64,000 nucleotides of DNA from Davidsoniella eucalypti (Eukaryota; Ascomycota; Sordariomycetes; Microascales; Ceratocystidaceae): assembly GCA_004009845.1 (NCBI GenBank), contig RMBW01000042.1, positions 124,001 to 188,000 of the forward strand, in the 5' to 3' direction. The notes beneath the pieces are model-generated. The model had not been told where the DNA came from and did no database searches. It worked only from the letters and a program-made list of their open reading frames with translations. Below, piece after piece: positions 1 through 10,052 of the stretch. The position numbers and the translations under genes are program-made. The first letter of the stretch is position 1. The number at the start of each line of letters is the position of its first letter.

Positions 1-1833
1 GTTTGCCAACATCTTCTACCCCAGGAAATCGAACGTCTAGATCGCCAGGCCATCCTTGGAGACGGTCTCACTAACAGCACATACTGGGACTGGATCGAGG
101 CTAAGGCTAAACGCATATTCCTGATTCTCGTCGACCTTGGCATTCCCGACCAGATCTTTGGCCTCATCGATGACTTGTGGGTCGATACCGACCTACCGCT
201 TGATCTTGAAAACATCAGCCGCCTAGCATTGACTGCTGTAAGAGATGAGCGCATCGAGAGACGCTTCTATCTGCGCCAGTTCAACTACCTTTTACGGCCT
301 CTCAAGAAGGGCGTCAACATCATCTACGGCGACAATGAAATTGTCCCTATCGAGCAAGTGGACAAGAAGGCCGCTGATTCCAGCAACGGCGTCGACAAGG
401 TGACCGTTGGCAACAACGCTGATTGTGTCTACTGGAGACGACGCATCTCATTGACTATCCAGGGCGGCCTGGTCCTTGCCGATTTCCAGGATGCTGCAGA
501 GAACATGTCGCAAATCGAAAATGAGCATCTTGTGTCCTATTGGGGGTCATATGTACACCAGGGTTATGGCTACATTCTGTACACCCCAGCCAGCGACTTT
601 TCCCTCAAGTCTTTCTGGACAAACCAGCCAGCATGCTACAAGACCATGCCCAAGCCTCAGCGCAAGGAAATGGTCATGAACTGGATCATGTGTCTTGCCG
701 ATACCGTTTGCTTCCTCCACAGCCGTCATCGTGCCCACTCATACATCAAGCCCTCCACCATCCACTTCACCCGCAACAACAAGGTCTTCTTTTCCGACAT
801 CTCCAGACTTGGCCCCGAGCCGCTACACGGATACTCTGAAAAGGCGGCGTCTTTCGATCGCGAGTGGTACGACTACGCAGCACCTGAACAGTGGTTTAGA
901 CCTGCAGGTCCCGGCAGCCCACCGTCGCGGAAGACATCCTTCCCAACAACCTCACCAGACAACTTCTCCATCTCTGGCTCAACGAGAGGAGGCTCGGATT
1001 ACCAAAGCCCCAATGCCATGCTGCAGACCCAGATTCCCCAGCTTAGCCCACAGGCAGCCGACATCTTCTCGCTGGGCTGCATCATTCTTGAGCTACTGAG
1101 CTTTTTACTCAAGAAGCAGCACAAGTTCGCATCGCACCGCGCCGCCAAACACAAGACAGCCGGAAGAGGTGGAGCTGTGCTTGACTCCTCGTTCCACAAG
1201 AACCTGGGTCAGGTCGAGTCATGGATGACCGATCTTGCCAAAGAAGCAAGCAAGAAGGCTTCTAACAAGGATGGCAACCACGTCTTCCGTGGGTTCGTCC
1301 CCATGCTGCGAATCGTAGCATGCATGCTTGCTGTTAACCCCCAAGAACGGCCTTCAGCGCAAGAGGTTCAGCAGCGCATCTACGAGATCATCACAGAGCA
1401 CTGCCAGATCCCTGAGCCCCACTGCGTGCACCGATATGATCCTGAGTTTGGCTTCAGCCATCTACAAATCCAGTCACCCGCTAGTAGCACGGCTTCAGAT
1501 GCGATGTCGATTCGGTCACGGCAAATGTCAGCGCCTTCGTACATTCCACGCGAGTCCAGCGAGCATCGACGCACCCACAGCGGCGGGGCCATGTCGAATT
1601 ACAGTGCTAGTACAGCATCAGGTTCCATGCCAGGAACCGTGGCAGGATCGATTTCAGGGTCCTTGTCCGAAAAAGAGCGCGAGATGGCCATGAATCTGGG
1701 TGTGTTGCGGACGCTCAGATCAAGAGATACGATGCAGTCGATGCAGTCGATGCCCAATTCGCCGAGAATATGGGATGGAGTCCAAGTGCCGCACTCTCCA
1801 GTGAACTCATCTTACGGCAATGGAATCTATTAA
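1..1833 (+). CDS. Protein kinase-like (probable pseudokinase) protein, 5' partial
   Basis: The reading frame is open from base 1 and ends at TAA 1831-1833, giving 610 residues; the true start lies upstream of the window. An N-terminal helical region is followed by a kinase-like fold at about 400-1390 and a Ser-rich low-complexity tail. The kinase signature is degenerate. The catalytic loop reads HSYIKPST (736-759), so the HRD aspartate is Tyr (742-744) and the usual Asn is Thr. The DFG motif reads D-I-S (796-804). No convincing beta3 Lys (VAIK) is visible. The activation-segment end AAPEQW and the later DIFSLGCIILELL helix (kinase DxWSxG-like) are intact. Proteins of this layout occur in filamentous ascomycetes as 'protein kinase domain' proteins of unknown role. 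I infer a non-catalytic scaffold; the fold call is firm, the lack of activity is inference. A long Ser/Thr insert sits between the APE-like motif and DIFSLG. Confidence 0.85.
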   Translation, partial: VCQHLLPQEIERLDRQAILGDGLTNSTYWDWIEAKAKRIFLILVDLGIPDQIFGLIDDLWVDTDLPLDLENISRLALTAVRDERIERRFYLRQFNYLLRPLKKGVNIIYGDNEIVPIEQVDKKAADSSNGVDKVTVGNNADCVYWRRRISLTIQGGLVLADFQDAAENMSQIENEHLVSYWGSYVHQGYGYILYTPASDFSLKSFWTNQPACYKTMPKPQRKEMVMNWIMCLADTVCFLHSRHRAHSYIKPSTIHFTRNNKVFFSDISRLGPEPLHGYSEKAASFDREWYDYAAPEQWFRPAGPGSPPSRKTSFPTTSPDNFSISGSTRGGSDYQSPNAMLQTQIPQLSPQAADIFSLGCIILELLSFLLKKQHKFASHRAAKHKTAGRGGAVLDSSFHKNLGQVESWMTDLAKEASKKASNKDGNHVFRGFVPMLRIVACMLAVNPQERPSAQEVQQRIYEIITEHCQIPEPHCVHRYDPEFGFSHLQIQSPASSTASDAMSIRSRQMSAPSYIPRESSEHRRTHSGGAMSNYSASTASGSMPGTVAGSISGSLSEKEREMAMNLGVLRTLRSRDTMQSMQSMPNSPRIWDGVQVPHSPVNSSYGNGIY

Positions 1834-2848
1834 TAGTACATCGAGACTAAGAGGGGCCCAAAGAAAGAGTAGGTATTAATGTTTTATGATCAATCAACAT
1901 ATGGGAAAAATCGTACGAACTACGATAAGCGGCTTTTTAATTTTTTTTTATAGTTGTTACTTGCATTTTTTTTTAAAGTTTAATTTTTGTACCAGATAGT
2001 TTGCGGAGCTTTTCTGTTTTGTTTTGATATAATAGTAGGAGGAATACAGATACCAACAAAATAATAATCATGTCTTTATATCTTGAAATAATATCTTATC
2101 ACAATCTAGTGCAAAGAAGATATCTGTGAATGTAAGCAGCTGAAGGTGCAAGAGCCAACAAGCATTGATCATAGAGAAGAGAAAGATGTGTGGAAGCACA
2201 GACCACGTCCTTGTAAATCCGGAGCGGATATCGCCGGTTAATTATATTGTTTCGTAGTAAAAGAAAAAGAAAAAAAGAAGAAAAAAAGGCGAGCCGTAGT
2301 TGTATCCTAGCGTCTTTTTTTGAGGTGTTTGGAGCAATATATTGACATTATTTCCCCTCATATTCGATAAGCGTCTAGATAATGAAAGGTTTCATGGGAT
2401 CACTTATAACTTGCACTTACATAAACAAGAATATTAAAGTAAAGACAAGACAATATTGAAGAAACAAGTACCGAACCCCCATGTTGAATAAGGCCTTGTC
2501 AGGATTGGGTCTGTTTTACGTTATAGTATTCCCAAGTGGAGAAAAAGGTCTTGACATATGAAAACGAACGGTTGAGTTTTTGTTATACAGAATTTTATTT
2601 TAATTTTATGTTTGGAATATACAAAAATGCGTGATTAAGAGATATATCTGTTTCGAGATGGCTGTTTATTACTACTAAATCTGGGGAAGGGTGATCTTGT
2701 TTTTTCTTCTTTCTTTCTTTGGTATTCTACAGAAAAGTCATGAAATTGGTGGTGGCTTTCTACCCCCTTTACGCTTCGGCATATAAACAAACAGTCAAGA
2801 AAGATGGTGGAACAAAAGATATGACTACTTTCTTCTTTGTTGCTCTTT
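1834..2848. other. Convergent intergenic region, AT-rich
   Basis: This is tail-to-tail spacer between the pseudokinase-like gene (+) and the FAR1-like gene (-). It is AT-rich with poly-T runs (about 1930-1985) and an A/AAG-rich run near 2260-2290. It probably holds both 3' untranslated regions. I see no coding frame or RNA gene. Confidence 0.6.
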
Positions 2849-4672
2849 TTAGTGTAAGCTATGGGATAGAGCAGGGTCAGTGACAGCGGCAACGGCCGCT
2901 GCCGCAACAGCCGCCGCATTTTGGTCGATTATGATGTCGACACTATCCCCTACGTCGATGGTGTCTACTGACTGTTCCATGAGGTGTTGATGTTGCTGGT
3001 CTTGGTCAGAGTGTTGCTGCTGTGCTATTTCTTGTTGCTCTTGTTGTTGCGGGTTGGATTGGTCTGGTCCCTGGTGATGAACCTCGAACTTGAGACTCTG
3101 CTGGTGTAGCTGATCGAAAGCCTGTTGTTGGAGGGCTTGGTTTGTCAAGGCCTGTTGGTGGTCTTGGAGGGTTTGCTGATCTTGTAAGGCCTGTTGCGCC
3201 ATGACATCTTCGTCAATATCTGTCTGGTCGTCCATTTCCTCATCCTCTCCATCATCTTCGCCATGGCCACCCATAACGATATCCATATCAACATCATTGC
3301 TCATCTCGACGGGTCCCCCCGAACCACCGCCAATGCCAGCATTCGTCTTGGTTTTGCGTGCCTGTACTAGATTATGAATATCTCTACTCTTAATCGTTGC
3401 AACATCTGGTCTGCCGAGGGCCTTTGCACGTTCCTTTAGTTCGGCTACAATATGAACGGGCTTGACTCCGGCATCAACCATAGTAAAGATGATGTCCTTG
3501 ACTGCCACTGCCGCCTTCATACGGTAGGAAGCAAAGGCTGATGGGTCCAGCATTTCGTGGTTGTGCGAGCGTGCATCTGGATTATCGCTTTCACGAATGG
3601 TCCAGATCCATTCGACCACGGCAGGCGTGTTCTCGGTAGCATCACGCAGACGCGGTCTCTTGACGGCACGGATCTTCCACCGGCAGCCTGAGCGTTCTTT
3701 AAGCGTGTGCTTACGCTGCTTGGAGGGGTGTGTCTTGATGACACGAGATCGGTTGCGTCTCCGGCCGCTTTGGCTACACCGCCACACCACGGCGGTGGGT
3801 AGCGTCTTCATGACGCAGAGCTTGTAGCCGGCCGATTCTGCGTAGGCATCTAGGGATTTGCGAGCATCTTTGATGTTATCAAAGCTGTGGCCGATAAGAG
3901 GATGGTACGGGTTCACGGGCACGGAACGGCCGGTGGGGTCGTTGGGTAGAAATGGGTGAGCAGGCGCTGGAATCATGACGGCCGCTCCAGACATAGCAGC
4001 CATATGGGCATTCTCATGTTGCTGCTCATCTAGTTCATGTTCTTGTGCCTGAGCCTGGGCCTGAGCTTGAACAGCCTCGGCTTGTGCCTGGGCATCTCCT
4101 TGTGCTCTAGCATGAGCGTCAGCTGCAGCTTGGATTTGCGCGTGTTCTGGGGTCAACTGCGGATACTTTTGCGCCACAAGTTGCTGCTGATTTTGCGGCA
4201 TCAACGCCGGCGTGACATTCTGGACGGCTCGGGTTGGCTGCATAGAGGCGGTGGGCACCATATCCGGGGTGGGTGCCGCCATGGTAGTAAAGGTTTGCTG
4301 AACCATCATAGAATGCTGCTGGTCCACTTCCTCCGGAGAGACGCCACCAACATCGGCGCCAGCATCGGCATCTACGCCCGTTTCATTGTGGATGGCGTCT
4401 GGACCGGCCAATGATGTGCCGATGGGCAAGTCCATGGGCGAGGCTGACGCGCTAAGTTGCACTGGCGCCGTCGAGACTGGCACGGACAGCACCGACGCGG
4501 CCGCAGTGGATTCCACGGCGGATTCCACAGCGGCATCTACAGATGCGGACAACGCTGCAACATCGATTTGTACACTAGGCGCAGATATCTGAGAGTCGAT
4601 ACCTTGATGGGCAATGTGCTGCTCTTTATCCATCAGATGCTCCTCCAGGCTAGGATCCATCACCGATTCCAT
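2849..4672 (-). CDS. FAR1/WRKY-GCM1-type zinc-finger protein, Gln-rich
   Basis: Single-exon frame of 607 residues; ATG at 4672, stop TAA at 2849-2851. The N-terminal 230 residues are Ala/Gln/acidic-rich with an alternating Ala-Gln stretch (about residues 185-215). Residues about 255-375 form a FAR1-like DNA-binding domain, with Cys299, Cys330 and His370-x-His372 as the expected zinc ligands and a basic patch between the two Cys residues. A helical segment follows (about 375-450). The C-terminus is acidic, then strongly Gln/His-rich, then a short Ala tract. FAR1 domains derive from Mutator-like (MULE) transposases, but there is no transposase catalytic region here. The protein therefore looks like a domesticated nuclear DNA-binding factor. 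The start is supported by a divergent promoter with a TCACGTGA element. Its target genes are unknown. The domain call rests on the C-C-H-x-H spacing and the flanking pattern, not on a profile search. Confidence 0.75.
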   Translation of the reverse strand: MESVMDPSLEEHLMDKEQHIAHQGIDSQISAPSVQIDVAALSASVDAAVESAVESTAAASVLSVPVSTAPVQLSASASPMDLPIGTSLAGPDAIHNETGVDADAGADVGGVSPEEVDQQHSMMVQQTFTTMAAPTPDMVPTASMQPTRAVQNVTPALMPQNQQQLVAQKYPQLTPEHAQIQAAADAHARAQGDAQAQAEAVQAQAQAQAQEHELDEQQHENAHMAAMSGAAVMIPAPAHPFLPNDPTGRSVPVNPYHPLIGHSFDNIKDARKSLDAYAESAGYKLCVMKTLPTAVVWRCSQSGRRRNRSRVIKTHPSKQRKHTLKERSGCRWKIRAVKRPRLRDATENTPAVVEWIWTIRESDNPDARSHNHEMLDPSAFASYRMKAAVAVKDIIFTMVDAGVKPVHIVAELKERAKALGRPDVATIKSRDIHNLVQARKTKTNAGIGGGSGGPVEMSNDVDMDIVMGGHGEDDGEDEEMDDQTDIDEDVMAQQALQDQQTLQDHQQALTNQALQQQAFDQLHQQSLKFEVHHQGPDQSNPQQQEQQEIAQQQHSDQDQQHQHLMEQSVDTIDVGDSVDIIIDQNAAAVAAAAVAAVTDPALSHSLH

Positions 4673-5376
4673 CGCTGACCTTTTTTAATGCCTGCGAAAC
4701 GATCTGTAGTCCCGGCTATGGCCAAAGAAACCGCTTCGTCTTGTTTATTTTCTTGGCCTTGGCGATCCGATGTAAGTCGCCTAGATGAGCGGGTGGAGGA
4801 TGGCACAATTGCAGAATGTGAATGCCAACTGGGCGTGTTGGTGGTGATCGAAAACATTGTTGGGGGGCCATTGAGCGTCGAGTGGTTGGAGATTAGTGAA
4901 AATTAGTCACCCACGTAGCGTCACGTGACTGCACAGGTATCCACTTCCGACCCAATCGCCCGATCAGGAAAGCACGTCCATTTATGATCAACAAGCTTGT
5001 TTTCAACTCGGATACACGCTCATATTTGCGACCGTTCGAGATTAACGACATCGTAGAACTATAAGCTTTGCGCTATAGATTCAATGGGCTCAAACCTCGT
5101 CAAATAGGGGCTCGACCATGTTATATAGTTGCCTAGGTTTACGAGTTCGTATATTGTGGGTTTCTGTGCTAAATCTACCCTTAGTCGGGTTGCAATATAC
5201 ATTTCACATTTCGGTAGCAAACGCTTGTCCCTGAAACCGGTTTATAAGTTTGGTAGCTGTGGTATAGAAACAAGTACTAATCCACGAAATCCAATTCTCT
5301 TTTTTCCAACTGATTCAACACCTGTCTATATTTTCCTCTACCAGCTTCGCACAATACCTGTTTAATTTTCTTTACT
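4673..5376. other. Divergent promoter region
   Basis: About 700 bp lie between the starts of the FAR1-like gene (-) and the secreted-protein gene (+). The region contains a TCACGTGA palindrome (4921-4928). Near the plus-strand gene it becomes AT- and pyrimidine-rich, as is usual for fungal leaders. No open frame here looks real. Confidence 0.55.
4921..4928. promoter_or_regulatory. TCACGTGA E-box palindrome
   Basis: An exact 8-bp palindrome with a CACGTG core, the class of site bound by fungal bHLH factors such as Cbf1-type and SREBP-type proteins. It lies 249 bp upstream of the FAR1-like start and 449 bp upstream of the secreted-protein start. The site is seen directly; its function is inferred. 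Confidence 0.4.
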
Positions 5377-6576
5377 ATGAAGCCTATATCTCACATCTCG
5401 TTCACAGCCGCCCTATTTGGCGCGTTTGCTGAGTCCCAGCTTATCGCGCATACTTTCGAACTTGCGCCAACATGCGCTTCACGAAGCATCTACAGTATCA
5501 TCCCCTCCAAGGGGTTTGAACCCTCCGATGCTGCCTGGGATGCCAAGAACCAGCTGCTATATCTCATCGATGATAACGGCCGCTTGGCGTCGATTCCCGG
5601 ACATTATCTTGGCAAGAAGCCTTCAAGCACCCAATCTCAACAAGACACACAGGTCGTGATGAGCCCAATAGCTGATGGCAAGGACATTTATATCTGGAGC
5701 GTGACGGAGGACGGCGATTTGGAGGGCTGTGCCGTTGACCATGACTTCCCAGAGCTGATTTACCTAGGAGTCGAATCCCCAGCCGAAATTATCGCCTTCA
5801 ATGTCACATCGGGATCCATCCAAACCAGATATCCCGTTGAGCGCTACTTCAGCGGCATTCCTGTAGGCATGAAAGTTGGCGGCCGCAAGCCGACGAAGCA
5901 TAGCATAAAGGACATGATCAAGGTCTCCGCCGGAAAAGGCGACGAGGTCATCAACACTGGCCTTAAATCTCTTGCATTTTATCCTAGTTTGACTCCTGGT
6001 GGTCCTTCACGAGTGGTCGCAGGTCGCCAGGCTGATAGCCGTGTGTTTGTTTTCGAGCTTTCCGCTGATCGCCAAAACGTCGAGTTGGTAGGGTCAGTGA
6101 GATCACCTGGCCCCGGCCGCGATCTCTCGTCCATCTCGGTGTTTCTAGGAAACATATATTTTGTCTACGACAAAGAGTTCCAGGCTGTCAGTGTCCCATT
6201 AAGTCAGTTTGAGGCAGCTATCAGACCCATGATCACGGAGTCTGATATGGAACCGTCCAACCAGGGCAAAAAACAGACACAGAAGAGACAAGATGCCTAC
6301 CAACAACGAAAGAAAAACAAGAATCAAAACAAGGGCAAGGACAGCGCTGCTACGAACAGAAAGTGGGAGCTGCAACGGTTTAAGTTCGATGTTCGCGGAC
6401 AGGAGGGTATTGCTTTTGCCTACTCGTCTTTTGACTGCGCGCTTGGCTCGAAGGGATGTGAGGGCATAGAAGACACTCCCGTGATATATGCGATCGACCT
6501 TCCCCGGAAGCCTGGCTTCCAAAAAGACGTTCTCGTCAGTACTTTTGCCCAGCTTCAAATGTGTTGGAGAGTATAG
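5377..6576 (+). CDS. Secreted beta-propeller-like protein of unknown function
   Basis: Single-exon frame of 399 residues with an N-terminal signal-peptide-like segment (about residues 1-20, ending AESQ). The segment FEPSDAAWDAKNQLLYLIDD (about 48-67) and later strand-like repeats recall secreted proteins of the SdiA-regulated/esterase-like beta-propeller type. The resemblance is in pattern only and I recognise no catalytic residues. Residues about 287-330 are an abrupt basic, Gln/Lys/Asn-rich insertion containing a Lys-Arg pair (QKRQD) that a Kex2-type protease could cut. After it the globular pattern resumes and Cys residues are present (DCALGSKGC). It is divergent from the FAR1-like gene. 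It is likely extracellular or wall-associated; substrate and role are unknown. Confidence 0.75.
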   Translation: MKPISHISFTAALFGAFAESQLIAHTFELAPTCASRSIYSIIPSKGFEPSDAAWDAKNQLLYLIDDNGRLASIPGHYLGKKPSSTQSQQDTQVVMSPIADGKDIYIWSVTEDGDLEGCAVDHDFPELIYLGVESPAEIIAFNVTSGSIQTRYPVERYFSGIPVGMKVGGRKPTKHSIKDMIKVSAGKGDEVINTGLKSLAFYPSLTPGGPSRVVAGRQADSRVFVFELSADRQNVELVGSVRSPGPGRDLSSISVFLGNIYFVYDKEFQAVSVPLSQFEAAIRPMITESDMEPSNQGKKQTQKRQDAYQQRKKNKNQNKGKDSAATNRKWELQRFKFDVRGQEGIAFAYSSFDCALGSKGCEGIEDTPVIYAIDLPRKPGFQKDVLVSTFAQLQMCWRV

Positions 6577-8634
6577 AAGCTGTAATTGTCTTGTTGTATC
6601 AGCTATAGCTATCTATGGATGGTGATGAAATTTAGAAACAAAAGGGGGCGAGGAGTGTCTGGTCAAAAATGATAATTGTTTTATTATGTCCCACAGTCAG
6701 GGTTCAGCGAAGAGTACATAGAAGGGTCTCAGATTCGAAAACAGCACGATTGATATCCCAGCCACTATAACGAAGATATTGTAGCCAATATAATTCAATA
6801 TATATGTTAATATCTATGCATATCGGTACATATAGCACTCAAACTCAATATTAATTACCGGACCGATCTGACTAGGATTGTTAACGTAGGATCAACAAGA
6901 ATAACAAAGACACTAATGTGATATGTAACTGTAACCCCTGGTCGGCTAGTCTAGAAACGCTAGGTGGTCACCGTCGGTAGTGATAATATTTTCAAAATCC
7001 AATGATAGCAGTCCAATATACAAGTTTCGTAGCCTCTCTCTCGCTTGTATTTCGTGAACCTAAAGATGTCACATGCCACTTGTGATAGTCCGTGTTTTAG
7101 GATACGAATTGAGCCGTCTGCAAGTATCCCGTGTGATTGATTGTATTGCCCTAGCACAGATACGGCATGATGCACAATGCATCATATCGACGTCCTGTCC
7201 CTTGATTAACATACCGTCCGCCAAGATCCGAACAAGAGCTCCTGAGGCTTCAAAGAGAAACAATGGTAAACAAAGGTCAATCCATTTCAGCCGGCATACA
7301 AAGCCATAGTCTCCCTAGAATAGCATATCTAAGAGGAGGGCCCGTTTGCGGTCAACGAGACGCTTGTGCTCCGGCTGATATCTATCATGGTGTGAAACAA
7401 ATAGCATGCCAAATGACATCGCTGGCCCATCCGTCAACGGAAGATCGAGGCGCAGATCAACTTGTCATGGTGAGAAACTGAGCACATAATAGAGTTTGTT
7501 GCTTAATACGCCACGTCGAAGAATATAGTCGATTATCTACAAACTTCAACGTTGCGAAATCAAACTAATGACGATGACACACCATGGCTTTATCCACTTC
7601 ATTATACAGAGACATGTGCTTCATTCCCGGCATATTGACTCCTAGCTTATGTGGCTGGTTTGTGACTTTCCATTGGTGCACAGCTGATTGCTGCATGAGA
7701 AAGAAAACCCCCTAACGAACGCAGGTATGACAAAGGCAGACCGGTTGTTCCAGCAATGGTATAGATATAGTGTAGGCTATATTGCCTAGAACTGGTATAA
7801 ATGCCCAACAGAGCTCATCTGTAAGCAAATAATCTAATACTACACTGACTAGTATTAGCGAGCCGCCTTTCCTGATCTAGACAAAGATCATGTACAATCA
7901 TGGTTAGCGAGAGACGGGTTGCTTATTGTAACAACCATCGACAATTATTTGTAGATTTCCTTGTAAACATGCCAGCCGAAATGTTTGTTTTTTTAGTAGA
8001 AGCCATCACTAGATGAAATCAAGTGTTCGTTAGCTCAATACACTAGTCTAGCGGATCTCTAGCAGCGCCCTTAAAATCATCAAGCGTGTCTTTTTGCTCT
8101 TAGTCTCAGGGCCCCGAACAAACCGGCGTTTATCTTGTATTCTCGTAGAAAAACAATGAACTATAAGATGTTAGAAACTTGGTATCTGCCGGTCTATTTC
8201 TCTGTGTCTCAATAGCTTTGTTTCACTCTTGTTGTTATTTTCTTCGGTTGTGTTCTGACAATGTAACAACCAAACGAAAAAATAACAAGAAAAAAAGGGA
8301 AGCTAGGGACGTCACACCCTATGTCTTGGCCATGAACAACGCAGTTGCTCCGTCCAGTCGGCTTTTTTGCTTGGTCTTTCGTTTGCACAAGTTTCTGCGG
8401 TGCTCTTGTTGTTCCCTGTGTATCAGTGAGATTTGTAGCAACTACCCTTCCGAGCTGAACAGCATGGGAACAAGAAAAGTGTTCTTTTGTTGCTTCCTTT
8501 TAAACCAGCTCGCCTTCACTTGAACAACTATTCCTCCTTCTTCTACTTTCTAGCACGGCAGACAAACCAGGCTCTCCGGTCCCATTAGTTGATCATCGTC
8601 ATATTCATCATCGTCATCATAACCACTATTAGTC
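6577..8634. other. Intergenic region upstream of the GH72 gene
   Basis: About 2.06 kb of AT-rich DNA without a convincing coding frame; all frames are short and lack fungal codon patterning or plausible splicing. The last 100 bp before 8635 are pyrimidine-rich with CATCATC repeats (8590-8635), as in a fungal leader. Confidence 0.5.
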
Positions 8635-10052
8635 ATGTCAACAAAGGCTCTTCTCGCTCTCGGCTTTGCCGCTTCTGTCTCCGCCATTTCCAAACTCGAA
8701 CAGTATGGCAACAAGATCTACGATGAGGGCGGCAACCAATTCTTCATGAAAGGTATGCTTACTAGCCCAATCCTCCATCTTCTCGCTCGTCTCATCAATT
8801 AGATTCTAGGTATCGCGTACCAGCTTCGCCCAGCTGATCCCTTGATCGATACCGAGCAATGCGCTCGTGATGTTGAACTGATGAAGGAATTGGGTGCCAA
8901 TACGCTTCGTGTGTATCATGTCGACGAGAATGCCGACCATGACGGCTGCATGAAAGTCTTCGAAGACGCCGGCATCTATCTCACGATTGATCTTGATGAC
9001 TTCGAAACTTATATTCTACCAGTAAGCTTGAACTTCTCAATAACAAACAATATCAAAATTCTAACATGGCTTAGTACAACTCCTACTGGAATCAAACGCA
9101 ATACGATAGCTATACCAAGACACTCGATGCCTTCATTCAGTACGACAACGTACTTGGTTTCTACGTCGGCAATGAAATCATTGCCAAGAACGATCAGTCA
9201 GAGTCTGCACCCTTTATCAAAGCAGCTGTTCGCGATATCAAGGCCTACCGCGATCAAAAGGGTTACCGTAAGGCTCTCATTGGCTATAGTGCCACTGATA
9301 TCGTGGAACTGCGCCCTATGCTACAAAACTATCTAACATGCGGCGGCAACAACGATGAAATTGTCGATTTCTTCGGTATCAATGCCTATGAGTGGTGTAC
9401 TCCCAACACATACAAGGGTTCTGGCTATGACAAACTCCAAGAGATGGCCGAGAACTTCCCTGTTCCCATCTTCTTTTCCGAGACTGGCTGCAACGTAGGC
9501 GATCCCCGTCAATGGGAAGATATGGATGCTATCTATAGTGATCCCATGGTCAAAGATTGGAGCGGTGCTATTGCCTATGAGTGGATTGAGGAGCAGAACA
9601 ACTACGGTATCGTTTCCTACGGCCCTTCAGCGGACGATGCTGCTGCTACTGGCGACATATATGACGGTTTCACTCGCAAGGGAACACCGACTCCGGTGCA
9701 GCCTGACTTTAACAACCTCAAGTCTCGTTGGGCCACAAACACACCGACCGGCACCCCCCGCTCGGCGTATGACTCATCCAGAGTCTCTACTCGCGCCTGC
9801 CCTTCGTCAACTGCTGGTGGCTGGTTGGTTGATGGCAATATTCCCCTGCCTACTCTTGGTCAGTCTTGGTCCGGCTCTGCTACTGGCAGCTTTGGAAGTG
9901 CTCAGGCTACTGGCTCTAGCTCCGATTCAGATACTGCCAGCAACGTCAAGGTCAACGCCGAGAGTGGTGCTACTGTTGTCACTGACAATAGAGTGCTTGC
10001 AGTTGCTACCCCACTAGTAGCTCTGATCCTTGGCCTTGCAGTTTGGCTGTAA
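8635..10052 (+). CDS. GPI-anchored 1,3-beta-glucanosyltransferase (GH72)
   Basis: Three exons: 8635-8752, 8810-9021 and 9075-10052, giving 435 residues. Introns are 57 and 53 bp; the second has a CTAAC branch at 9061. The enzyme cleaves and re-ligates beta-1,3-glucan to elongate cell-wall chains at the plasma membrane. A signal peptide (about 1-18) is followed by the GH72 opening with FMKGIAYQ. The acid/base Glu144 lies in FYVGNEI and the nucleophile Glu246 in IFFSETGCN. The spacing of 102 residues matches the family. There is no CBM43/X8 cysteine module. A Ser/Thr/Gly-rich stalk follows, then a C-terminal hydrophobic tail (LVALILGLAVWL) typical of a GPI-attachment signal. The Gas/Gel family member cannot be fixed by eye. 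The first intron joins in phase 1 to restore MKGIAYQ, which supports the start. Confidence 0.93.
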
